From positions 1 through 64,000 of the forward strand of contig CAJKRG010000007.1 in assembly GCA_905202215.1 (NCBI GenBank): a stretch of 64,000 nt of DNA, read 5' to 3'. Source of the stretch: an uncultured Porphyromonadaceae bacterium. GTDB taxonomy: Bacteria; Bacteroidota; Bacteroidia; Bacteroidales; Muribaculaceae. A program made the translations under genes and the position numbers. The notes under the pieces were generated by a model that was not told the origin of the DNA, ran no database searches, and was given only the letters and a program-made list of their open reading frames with translations. Below are positions 7,658-15,620 of this stretch, piece by piece (positions within the stretch are counted from its first letter, which is position 1; the number at the start of each line of letters is the position of its first letter).

Positions 7658-8388
7658 GATTTTCGAAGATATGTCAGATAGCGGTATTGGCGGCAGTTTT
7701 GTCGCTGGTATCTTCTTGCGGCAGTAAAAAGAAAGTTGTGAGACAGTATGAGGCTGACGGTATCTATCCTGTCGAAGCACCTGTCGCAGAGAAAAAGAAA
7801 GACCGGAAGAAAAAAGGAGTCAGAAGCCGGATCGTTGCCGAAGCTCGTAGCTGGATCGGTACGCCCTACCGCTATGGAGGGGAATCACGCGCCGGAACGG
7901 ACTGCTCCGGCATGGTGATGAATGTATATCGTGACGTCGCAGGTATCCGCTTGCCGCGCAATTCGGCAAAGCAGGGCGAGTATTGTCGCCGGATAAAGCG
8001 CTCGGAGCTGCTGCTCGGCGATCTTGTGTTCTTTTCTTCGCGTAAAGGTAAGGGAATCAATCATGTGGGCATTTATATCGGTAACGGATGTTTTGTTCAT
8101 GCGTCGACGTCGCGCGGCGTGATTGTGAGTGATCTCGATCAGGAGTATTATTCACGTACCTATCATTCGTCGGGGCGTGTGCCGGGTCTTGAGAAGGAAC
8201 CGGGAAAAGACCCGGAAGAACGCCATGCAGAGTCACCTGAAGGTCGTGAACCCCGCTATGAGCGCGTAGACCGTCTCCCGGGACAAAAGAAGACTCCGGA
8301 AACGGTCGTCCCGGAGTCTGTGGTTGTTGTGGATAGTATATCTGTCGATTCAGATTCTATTCGGTCTGCCGTACGGCGCGCATTTTAG
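7654..8388 (+). CDS. NlpC/P60-family peptidoglycan hydrolase lipoprotein
   Basis: A 244-residue lipoprotein: signal sequence with lipobox LVSSC (Cys22), a Lys-rich linker (~45-57), an NlpC/P60 domain (~58-165), then a charged, Pro/Glu-rich tail of ~75 residues. The catalytic Cys is in GTDCSGMV (~84), the His in NHVGIYIG (~137), with a third polar position at FVHAS (~149). These enzymes cut gamma-D-Glu-diamino-acid bonds in peptidoglycan stem peptides. It is co-translated with the SGNH gene upstream. Its stop codon interlocks with the stop of the convergent DUF3332 gene. Confidence 0.88.
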   Translation: MRFSKICQIAVLAAVLSLVSSCGSKKKVVRQYEADGIYPVEAPVAEKKKDRKKKGVRSRIVAEARSWIGTPYRYGGESRAGTDCSGMVMNVYRDVAGIRLPRNSAKQGEYCRRIKRSELLLGDLVFFSSRKGKGINHVGIYIGNGCFVHASTSRGVIVSDLDQEYYSRTYHSSGRVPGLEKEPGKDPEERHAESPEGREPRYERVDRLPGQKKTPETVVPESVVVVDSISVDSDSIRSAVRRAF

Positions 8389-8933
8389 CGGGCTGCGAAA
8401 GCGGGACCGCCTACCATTTCCTGATAAGCATATACACCGGCCTGCGACACTTCTACAGTGCGGTATTCGCCGCCGGCCACAGGAAGTTTCACGTGGGTGT
8501 CGTCAACGAACTGGAAGAGCATGTGGCGTTCGCCGTTTGCCTCGAACGACCATGTCTGTTCCTCTGTGTCGAAATCAAGGCGTACGCTCGAGCCGTCGTT
8601 GCAGCTGATGATATCGTAGCCTTTGCCGTCGCAGCGCACGAGATATTTGCCGTCCTGACCTTCGATCACGCGTTCACCTTTGGCCATAGGGTTGGTGCCG
8701 CTCCAGAACTCGATGCTGTTGAGTACGATTACGTCAGCGAGGGCGCATACTTCATAGACGGGAAGAATCCAGAATGCGAAGAACACGAGTTCGTTGATGA
8801 ATTTGTTGCCTACGTTCTGGTTCCAGCCCAGAAGGCGGTTTGTGAGCGAGAAGCTTCCGATGCAGGAAGGAGTTGTCAGCATTGAGCTGAACAGCAGGCA
8901 TACGATTGCTGCTGAAATGACGGTTTTCTTCAT
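8385..8933 (-). CDS. DUF3332-family lipoprotein
   Basis: A 182-residue protein of unknown function, recognised by the DUF3332 N-terminal pattern: signal peptide, a Cys at ~24 in the context TTPSCIGSFSL (probable lipobox), then NKFINELVFFAFWILPVYEVCALADVIVLNSIEFWSG split across ~43-79. The middle of that stretch is hydrophobic and probably forms a membrane hairpin. The C-terminal ~100 residues are beta-rich and soluble. No partner gene is evident. It is monocistronic, between convergent nlpC/P60 and the upstream mltF gene; no clear -7 box is visible upstream. Confidence 0.8.
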   Translation of the reverse strand: MKKTVISAAIVCLLFSSMLTTPSCIGSFSLTNRLLGWNQNVGNKFINELVFFAFWILPVYEVCALADVIVLNSIEFWSGTNPMAKGERVIEGQDGKYLVRCDGKGYDIISCNDGSSVRLDFDTEEQTWSFEANGERHMLFQFVDDTHVKLPVAGGEYRTVEVSQAGVYAYQEMVGGPAFAAR

Positions 8934-9058
8934 GTTTGAAATAGTTATTTGAAAATTAGAAATTTAAGTGATAAGCAATAAGTAGTAAGGTATAAGCCGG
9001 AAGCAAACTGACCTTTGCCTCTCACAAAAGCGGGTTTTAGAACTTGCTTCTGTGGCTG

Positions 9059-10459
9059 TCAGGCGCTGATTTCGCGACGGGCCTGCTCGTAGAAGTTGGT
9101 TATCTGTTTCACATACGATACGGTCTCCGTGCCGCGGCAGTAGCCGTACTTTGTCACAGGATCGTTGTAGTATTTGGGATTCATCTTCATTAGCATGGCT
9201 TTTTCTACATTGTCGTCCCACTTCTGTGGGTCGAGGTTGTATTTCTTAGCCAGGGCTATGGCATCGTATACATGGGCTATGCCTACGTTATAAGCCGCTA
9301 TGACGAATTTGAGGCGCTCCTTGTCGTTGGGAACATATTTCACGAGATAGCTGTCAAGGTCGTTGATAAGCTGGGAGGCTACCTTTACGCTTGTCTCGGG
9401 ATTGCCGAGTTGCGACACCTTGGTTCGGTAGCCGCGTGCGGTGCTCGGCATGATCTGCATTAGACCGCGGGCGCCAACCCATGACTTCGCATTAGGCTTG
9501 AATTTGCTTTCGACGAATGCCTGAGCGGCCATCAGTCGCCAGTCCCAGCCGATCTCCGGGGCATATTTCTTGAATATGTTGTCATATTGCGAGATATAGC
9601 CTTTGGAGAAGTCGAAACGCACTTTGGGTGTAAACTTGGTCTGTTCGAAGTAGCGCTTAAGAAGCTCGGCGTTGGTCTTCTGGGGCGATTCGCCGGCGAA
9701 CCATGAGTCGATTGAATCGGCGAGCCATTCCTTGCCGGGAGCCACGGCCCACGACGCGCGCTGCGGGAAACTGACCTCCATGCTTACATCAAGATCGGGA
9801 TAATAGGTGCGGTTGAGCATGGCTATGTCGCTGTCGACTACGGTCATCGGTATCTCTCCGTCCGATACGAGCCTGAGCAGGTCTTCGGTGATAAGGGTGT
9901 CGGCATCCACTTCGTGGATCTTGATTCCTCCACCCAGTTCATCGTTGAGATTCTGCAGCCGTCGCAGATATTTACTGTCTTTCTCCACATACACTTCTTT
10001 TCCGACAAGATCGGTGACATCGCTGATTGGCGCCGTTCCGTTGACTTTCGGCTGTACGAGCACCTGAGTGGTGTAATTTTCAGGACCACAGGGGAGCACG
10101 TATTTTTTGTAGTGTTCGGTGATAGGCACTTCATAGGCGATGAGATCTACTTTGCCCGAATCGAGCATGGCTACGGCCGCAGACAGATTTTTGGCTACTT
10201 TCAGATCGAGCACCATGCCTTTCTGCTTTGCGAGACTGTCGACGAGAGTGTAGTCGTAGCCCATCGGTTCGTCGCGATAAAGGAAGTACGATGTCGGACC
10301 ATAGAGAGTCACTACTTTAAGAGTGTCGGGGAGAGCGCTGACACTCTTTCGGGCCGTTTCTGACGATTTCTGGCCGCCGCATGACGGCAAAATGGTTGCC
10401 GCCAGCAGAAAGAAAGACAATAATGAAAGCGCGGACGCTTTGATGTGACGGATTTGCAT
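9059..10459 (-). CDS. mltF: Membrane-bound lytic murein transglycosylase F-like lipoprotein
   Basis: A 466-residue lipoprotein with lipobox ILPSC (Cys ~27). A periplasmic solute-binding (SBP_bac_3-like) domain occupies ~47-275, followed by an SLT lytic transglycosylase domain (~290-430). The latter shows AAQAFVESKF (catalytic Glu), GARGLMQIMPSTA and FVIAAYNVG, the family hallmarks. MltF cleaves the MurNAc-GlcNAc bond to make anhydro-muropeptides; the N-terminal domain regulates it. It lies 68 nt downstream of purM and may be partly co-transcribed with it, though a hairpin lies between. Confidence 0.92.
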   Translation of the reverse strand: MQIRHIKASALSLLSFFLLAATILPSCGGQKSSETARKSVSALPDTLKVVTLYGPTSYFLYRDEPMGYDYTLVDSLAKQKGMVLDLKVAKNLSAAVAMLDSGKVDLIAYEVPITEHYKKYVLPCGPENYTTQVLVQPKVNGTAPISDVTDLVGKEVYVEKDSKYLRRLQNLNDELGGGIKIHEVDADTLITEDLLRLVSDGEIPMTVVDSDIAMLNRTYYPDLDVSMEVSFPQRASWAVAPGKEWLADSIDSWFAGESPQKTNAELLKRYFEQTKFTPKVRFDFSKGYISQYDNIFKKYAPEIGWDWRLMAAQAFVESKFKPNAKSWVGARGLMQIMPSTARGYRTKVSQLGNPETSVKVASQLINDLDSYLVKYVPNDKERLKFVIAAYNVGIAHVYDAIALAKKYNLDPQKWDDNVEKAMLMKMNPKYYNDPVTKYGYCRGTETVSYVKQITNFYEQARREISA

Positions 10460-10490
10460 ATCGGGCGTGATGTTAATTGACCGTACCGGG

Positions 10491-10531
10491 CTGAGTTCAG
10501 CCGGAAGGATCTACCCTTCCGTCAGGCTCAG
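10491..10531 (-). terminator. Stem-loop after purM
   Basis: Nested arms CTGAG/CTCAG (10491-10495, 10527-10531) and GGAAGG/CCTTCC (10503-10508, 10515-10520) form a long hairpin that overlaps the purM stop. There is no T-run after it on the minus strand, so it may attenuate or process the transcript rather than terminate it. Confidence 0.4.
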
Positions 10532-11694
10532 TATTCGAAGATGCCGTAGGGCGTGGTCAGGGTGAGTTTCTTGACCGGGGCTTCTTCGACGCGTCCTATC
10601 ACTTTGGCATCGATTCCGAATTCGCCGGATATCGCGATTATACGGTCGGCTGCAGCCGGGTCGCAGTATATCTCGAGACGATGGCCCATGTTGAAGACTT
10701 TGTACATCTCGCGGGCTTCGGTTCCCGATTCGCGGCGTATGAGATCGAACAGCGGTGGAACGTCGAACAAGTTGTCTTTAATAACATGTTTGCCTCCCAC
10801 AAAGTTCAGAATCTTTGTCTGTGCGCCGCCTGAACAGTGCACCATGCCGTGGACGGCGGGGCGCAGTTCCGAGAGAACCGCTTTTACGACAGGGGCATAG
10901 GTACGCGTCGGGGAGAGCACCAGGCGTCCGGCATCGAGTGGCGATCCTTCCACCGGGTCGGTGAGGTTCTTTGAGCCGCAGTATACGAGTTCTACTGGAA
11001 GTCCGGGATCGTAGGTTTCGGGATATTTTTCGGCCACGCTCTTGTTGAACACGTCATGGCGCGCGGAGGTGAGACCGTTGCTGCCCATTCCGCCGTTGTA
11101 GTCTTTTTCGTAGGCGGCTTTGCCATAGGAGGCAAGACCTACGATGACGTCGCCGGCCTTGATATTGGCGTTGTCGATCACGTCGGCACGGCGCATGCGG
11201 CATGCCACGGTACTGTCGACTATTATGGTGCGTACGAGGTCACCTACATCGGCGGTCTCTCCGCCGGTGGGATAGATGCTCACACCCATGTCGCGGAGCT
11301 CATCTATGAGTTCCTGTGTCGCATTTATGACAGCCGATATGACTTCGCCGGGTACAAGGCGTTTGTTGCGGCCGATGGTAGACGACAGAAGTATATTGTC
11401 GGTGGCGCCTACGCAGATGAGATCGTCGATGTTCATGATTAGCGAATCCTGCGCAATGCCTTTCCATACGTCGAGATTGCCTGTCTCGCGCCAGTAGGCA
11501 TATGCGAGGGCCGACTTGGTGCCGGCTCCGTCGGCATGCATTATATTGCACCACTCGGGGTCGCCTCCGAGGTAGTCGGGTATGATTTTACAGAAAGCAC
11601 CGGGAAATATGCCCTTGTCGATGTTCCGGATAGCCGAGTGCACGTCTTCCTTCGAAGCCGAGACTCCTCTTTTCTCGTAGCGTCCGCTGTCCAT
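10528..11694 (-). CDS. purM: Phosphoribosylformylglycinamidine cyclo-ligase (AIR synthase)
   Basis: A 388-residue ATP-dependent enzyme that closes FGAM to aminoimidazole ribonucleotide, step five of de novo purine synthesis. The AIRS N-terminal domain shows HADGAGTKSALAY, MNIDDLICVGA and TGGETADVGD; the C-terminal domain shows MVHCSGGAQTKILNFV and FNMGHRLEIYC. This is the longer Bacteroidetes form (about 345 residues in E. coli). It starts 19 nt after the antiporter stop, so it is probably the end of that operon. No other pur gene is adjacent. Confidence 0.95.
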   Translation of the reverse strand: MDSGRYEKRGVSASKEDVHSAIRNIDKGIFPGAFCKIIPDYLGGDPEWCNIMHADGAGTKSALAYAYWRETGNLDVWKGIAQDSLIMNIDDLICVGATDNILLSSTIGRNKRLVPGEVISAVINATQELIDELRDMGVSIYPTGGETADVGDLVRTIIVDSTVACRMRRADVIDNANIKAGDVIVGLASYGKAAYEKDYNGGMGSNGLTSARHDVFNKSVAEKYPETYDPGLPVELVYCGSKNLTDPVEGSPLDAGRLVLSPTRTYAPVVKAVLSELRPAVHGMVHCSGGAQTKILNFVGGKHVIKDNLFDVPPLFDLIRRESGTEAREMYKVFNMGHRLEIYCDPAAADRIIAISGEFGIDAKVIGRVEEAPVKKLTLTTPYGIFEY

Positions 11695-11713
11695 GTCTGT
11701 TGTATTGTATTGG

Positions 11714-13915
11714 TTATTTTAGTTTTGCAAGTTTTGTCGGATTTCCTACAAGCCACACTATATCTCCTTGCTGAAATACAAGGTCGGGCTTTGAGTCGAT
11801 ATGCTCCTCGCCACGGTCTACGGCCACCACGATTGCATCGTAGGTGTCGCGCAAGGCCGACGAAAGCGGTGTGCGCGATATCAGCGGCGATTCCGGGCCG
11901 AGCAGTATGCTTGTCAGCTTCATGTCGGTATGATCTGCGTGTGATGTCGGTTCGGGCTCGTTGGCTTCGATCTGAGGCAGGAGACGTTCGATCTGTTCAT
12001 CGGTGCCGATAATGCCGAGTGTATCGCCGGGATATATGCGCGTACGGCCGTTGGGAATGGGTATGAATGTGGCTCCGCGCTGAATGCTGACGACATTCAC
12101 GCCGAAGCGGTGACGGAGGTTCGAGTCCATGAGTCGCTCGCCGGCGAAAGCGCAGGCCGATCCGACAGTCATATAGGCCTGGTGGAGATCATTGACGACT
12201 GCGTTCTTCTTGCCGCTGCGGCGTAGCTCGCGCTCATTGAGATTGTCGAGAAATTTACTTTCGATACGTTCCATGCTCGCATTGAGCTTGCGCGAAAAGT
12301 AAAATGCCAGCAGAACCCCGACGGCGATAAGAGCTACCAGACCGGCCTTGGCCGAATATACCTCGCTGATTGCTCTGACAATGAATACGACCGCTATCAT
12401 AAAGCGGAAAATCATCATCACTATCTTCGGCACATTGCTTCCGAGTCCTTCATTGCCTTCGGGGTCTTTGGTCTTTATTGGAATCACGAGAGCGAGAAGG
12501 AAGGGCGCCATGGCTCCAAGAGTGATGACTATGCAGAGTACGTTGGCCCAGTCGCCTGCATGGTTCCTGAGCCATGGCAGCAGATAGAGCTGCGATATTA
12601 GCAGAATGCCGACGAGTACGACAGAGTAGAGCACCGTGCGCCATATGTAGCGCTTGAGGACGGCTTTCCAGGGCTGCCCGGCGGCCTCGCTGCGGTCGGC
12701 ACGTTTGCGGTAGCGGTCGATAAGAAAGCTGAGACGGCGCGGCAGACGGCGCACAAGCCAGTTGTAGAATGGCAGCGACATCTTGATGAAATATGGTGTC
12801 GTGAATGTCGTGATCACCGACACAGCCACTACGATGGGATAAATTGTCGTGTCGAGTACTCCGAGGCTCATGCCGAGGGTGGCTATGATGAATGCGAACT
12901 CGCCTATCTGCGTGAGCGAGAAACCCGACTGGATGGCAACTCGGAGAGTCTGGCCTGTGACAAGCATACCGAAAGTGCCGAAAATGATCATGCCGACGAT
13001 CACTACGGCTGAAAGGAGAAGTATCGGCCCCCAGTATTGTACCAGGATGTTTGGTTGTACCATCATGCCGACCGATATGAAAAATACCGAGCCGAAAAGA
13101 TCTTTGACAGGAGTGACGACATTCTCAATGCGCTCAGCATAACTTGTTCCGGCAAGTATCGAACCCATGACGAAGGCGCCGAGTGCGAGAGAGAAGCCGC
13201 AGAATACCGAGAATACGGCCATGCCCAGACATAGGCCCATCGAAACCACCAGCAGAGTTTCAGAGTTTAGGAAGCGTCGTATGCCGTTGAGAAGCGACGG
13301 CAGCACGTAGACTCCCACAAGAAACCATATGATGAGGAAGAAAATCAGTTTGCCGACGCTGAAAAGCAGTTCGCCGCCTTCGACGCTGTTGTTGATCGCT
13401 ATCGACGACAGAAGCACCATCATCAGGACGGCGAAGAGGTCTTCGACTATCAGTACAGCCAATACGAGCGAGGCGAATTTCTTCTGACGGAGGCCCATAT
13501 CGGTGAATGCCTTGATGATGATTGTGGTCGACGACATAGACAGCATGCCCCCGAGGAAAAGGCTGTTGATATAGTTCAGATGCATGAAATGGCCGACGGC
13601 AAAACCTGCGCACATCATGCCCGACACGATTATCAGGGCTGTCACGACGGCCGACCCGCCCGAGTTGACGAGTTTACGGAAACTGAATTCGAGACCGAGA
13701 GAAAACAGCAGTACGACAATGCCTATCTGGGCCCAGAAATCGATGTTTTCCTCGGTGGTGACCGACGGCAGATATTCGAAATGCGGGCTGGCCAGAAATC
13801 CGGCCACGATATATCCCAGTACGACAGGCTGCTTTATCCACTTGAAAAGGACGGTAACTACGGCTCCGAGCAGCAGTATGAATGCCAAGTCGCTGATAAG
13901 ACCCTGTACTTCCAT
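11714..13915 (-). CDS. CPA2-family cation:proton antiporter with C-terminal TrkA-C domains
   Basis: A 733-residue inner-membrane protein. Residues ~1-385 form the Na+/H+ exchanger core (12-13 helices, e.g. GYIVAGFLASPH and VLIVEDLFAVLMM, the latter carrying the conserved acidic pair). A linker with four or five extra helices follows (~425-555). Two TrkA-C/RCK-C-like domains end the protein (~590-645 and ~660-733; the second contains FQQGDIVWLVG). KefB/KefC-type proteins exchange K+ or Na+ for protons; the C-terminal domains usually sense nucleotides or ligands. It starts 3 nt after the MgtC stop, so the two are translationally linked. Ion specificity cannot be read. Confidence 0.88.
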   Translation of the reverse strand: MEVQGLISDLAFILLLGAVVTVLFKWIKQPVVLGYIVAGFLASPHFEYLPSVTTEENIDFWAQIGIVVLLFSLGLEFSFRKLVNSGGSAVVTALIIVSGMMCAGFAVGHFMHLNYINSLFLGGMLSMSSTTIIIKAFTDMGLRQKKFASLVLAVLIVEDLFAVLMMVLLSSIAINNSVEGGELLFSVGKLIFFLIIWFLVGVYVLPSLLNGIRRFLNSETLLVVSMGLCLGMAVFSVFCGFSLALGAFVMGSILAGTSYAERIENVVTPVKDLFGSVFFISVGMMVQPNILVQYWGPILLLSAVVIVGMIIFGTFGMLVTGQTLRVAIQSGFSLTQIGEFAFIIATLGMSLGVLDTTIYPIVVAVSVITTFTTPYFIKMSLPFYNWLVRRLPRRLSFLIDRYRKRADRSEAAGQPWKAVLKRYIWRTVLYSVVLVGILLISQLYLLPWLRNHAGDWANVLCIVITLGAMAPFLLALVIPIKTKDPEGNEGLGSNVPKIVMMIFRFMIAVVFIVRAISEVYSAKAGLVALIAVGVLLAFYFSRKLNASMERIESKFLDNLNERELRRSGKKNAVVNDLHQAYMTVGSACAFAGERLMDSNLRHRFGVNVVSIQRGATFIPIPNGRTRIYPGDTLGIIGTDEQIERLLPQIEANEPEPTSHADHTDMKLTSILLGPESPLISRTPLSSALRDTYDAIVVAVDRGEEHIDSKPDLVFQQGDIVWLVGNPTKLAKLK

Positions 13916-13918
13916 CTG

Positions 13919-14641
13919 TTATATGTTTATCTGGTTGGCGAGTGTAATGGCTTTGGTTGGATGCAGCCGTGCGAACTGCGAGAAAAGATCTATGTAGTTT
14001 GTCGTTTCCTTAACGAGGACAATCAGGTTGAGGTGTGTCTCGTTGGCGTCGAAATCATAGTCGACATAGAAGTTGTTGAGATGGATCTTGTGTTCGCGGA
14101 GCACCGCACGGTAGTCTCTGATATCGTGCAGTATATCGTTTGTCCGGATTCTGATGATACGCGATTCGGCACCACGGCTCATCCTGCGCTCTATACCTTC
14201 GAGAAGGACGAGGATAAAAAGAATCAGGCCCGAGGCCACTACCGATAGCCAGTACATGCCCAGACCGACGGCCATACCGATGATTGCAACCATCCATATG
14301 CCTGCGGCCGTGGTGAGACCGCGAACGGATCCCTTCATCTGTATGATGGCTCCGGCACCGAGAAAGCCTATGCCTGTTATCACCTGGGCCGCTATACGGC
14401 CGGGATCACCGTTCTTGAGGCCGAGATATTCCTGCGGGACATAGATGGAAAGGAGCATTGCAAGCGTAGCTCCCATGGATATGAGCGAGAATGTGCGCAC
14501 TCCTGCGGTCTGTCCTTTTCGACGGCGCTCGAACCCTACCACCGCACCGAGAAGCATGCTCAGGAGCAGTTTGTAGATAGAGCCTATGGTGTTGACCTCT
14601 ATCGCGTTTATGGCGTCGTAGATGTCGCGCAGGAAATCCAT
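13919..14641 (-). CDS. MgtC/SapB-family membrane protein
   Basis: A 240-residue protein. Residues ~20-155 are the MgtC core: GAVVGFERRRKGQTAGVRT, RIAAQVITGIGFLGAGAII, VRGLTTAAGIWMVAIIG, with about four helices. A ~75-residue soluble C-terminal domain resembles an ACT-like module. MgtC proteins restrain F-ATPase or act in Mg2+/acid adaptation in other bacteria; the role here is not known. The coiled-coil gene stop abuts its ATG with no gap, and the CPA2 antiporter follows by 3 nt, so ion homeostasis is the likely theme. Confidence 0.88.
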   Translation of the reverse strand: MDFLRDIYDAINAIEVNTIGSIYKLLLSMLLGAVVGFERRRKGQTAGVRTFSLISMGATLAMLLSIYVPQEYLGLKNGDPGRIAAQVITGIGFLGAGAIIQMKGSVRGLTTAAGIWMVAIIGMAVGLGMYWLSVVASGLILFILVLLEGIERRMSRGAESRIIRIRTNDILHDIRDYRAVLREHKIHLNNFYVDYDFDANETHLNLIVLVKETTNYIDLFSQFARLHPTKAITLANQINI

Positions 14642-15583
14642 TTATTTCAGGCTGAAAGAACGGGAAATGAGTCGGAAGTTATCGGCGAACAGTTCGACCG
14701 TATAGTCTCCGGCTATGAGGGGAGTGTTCACGTCCCAGTATATTGTCACGCCGGGGATTTCTTCTCCTTCATATTCTATTGTCTTGTGGGCCGAGCAAGG
14801 CACGTTGCCACCTTCGAAAGGGAATGTGCCGCCGCCGGTCAGGAGCTGACCCGAGGGAGAGATGATACGTGCGTAGATAGTCTTTTCGCCTACCGGAGTT
14901 GAATTGTTCTGGGGTATCGTAAAGTTTATGACGAGCTGTGTGGCTTTTGCCACCTTTTTTTCGTTCTTGCCTTTCTTGTTCAGCGCGCCCAGACTGAGTC
15001 CTGTCACATTGAGGCGCTCGGCAAGAGTCATACGTTCGCTCAGAACCTCGTTGCGGCGTGTGGTCTCGTTGACCTGCGACTGTAGAGTGCTGTTCTGACG
15101 CTTGATCTCGGTGTTTTCGCTTCGCAGCGCTTCGTTTTCTTTGTTCAGCCGGTCGATTTCTTCGACATAGTGGCGCAGGAGCGCGCGCAGTGTGTCGATC
15201 TCGCCGCGTAGTTTTGCTATCTCGGCGGCACTTTTATGTTTCTGGCTCGCAAGTTCCTGCTGAAGCTTTTCGACCTGCAGACGTGCTGCCTCGTATTTTT
15301 CGTTGAGCTGACGTTTGATGGAGTCGTCCTTGATATATTTGCGCGAGTTTTCAAACTGTGCGAATTCGTTGTTGAGGTCGGCATATTCGCTTTCGAGCTG
15401 CTGCTGTGCTATATCCAGCTGCATCTGCTCCATTTCGGCCTTGGCAGCCTCTGCGGCACGCGACGATCGCACGGCCCAGAATACAAGCGCGCCGACAGCT
15501 ATGGCTCCTGCCACGACGGCGGCAATGATTATCCACGATGGTTTGCGTTTCATCTCCTTGGTCTTGGGTTTTGTCTGATCCAT
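14642..15583 (-). CDS. Single-pass membrane protein with long coiled coil
   Basis: A 313-residue protein of no recognised family. A short basic N-terminus is followed by one membrane helix (~18-38), then an uninterrupted heptad-rich coiled coil (~42-190; runs of E, K, Q and L), then a beta-rich C-terminal domain (~210-313) with VGEKTIYARIISPSGQLL and VTIYWDVNTPL. The topology suggests a periplasmic, membrane-anchored rod carrying an immunoglobulin-like head (inference). It begins a transcript from its own -7 box and directly abuts the MgtC gene, so it may act with MgtC or the antiporter. Confidence 0.7.
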   Translation of the reverse strand: MDQTKPKTKEMKRKPSWIIIAAVVAGAIAVGALVFWAVRSSRAAEAAKAEMEQMQLDIAQQQLESEYADLNNEFAQFENSRKYIKDDSIKRQLNEKYEAARLQVEKLQQELASQKHKSAAEIAKLRGEIDTLRALLRHYVEEIDRLNKENEALRSENTEIKRQNSTLQSQVNETTRRNEVLSERMTLAERLNVTGLSLGALNKKGKNEKKVAKATQLVINFTIPQNNSTPVGEKTIYARIISPSGQLLTGGGTFPFEGGNVPCSAHKTIEYEGEEIPGVTIYWDVNTPLIAGDYTVELFADNFRLISRSFSLK

Positions 15584-15603
15584 GTGAGTATGCTTATGAA
15601 CTG

Positions 15604-15611
15604 CAAAATTA
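15604..15611 (-). promoter_or_regulatory. Predicted -7 element between dnaB and the coiled-coil gene
   Basis: Minus-strand TAATTTTG matches TAnnTTTG in the 37-nt gap after dnaB, 20 nt upstream of the next ATG. It would let coiled-coil-mgtC-CPA2-purM be expressed separately. Confidence 0.5.
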
Positions 15612-15620
15612 ACAAAAAAA

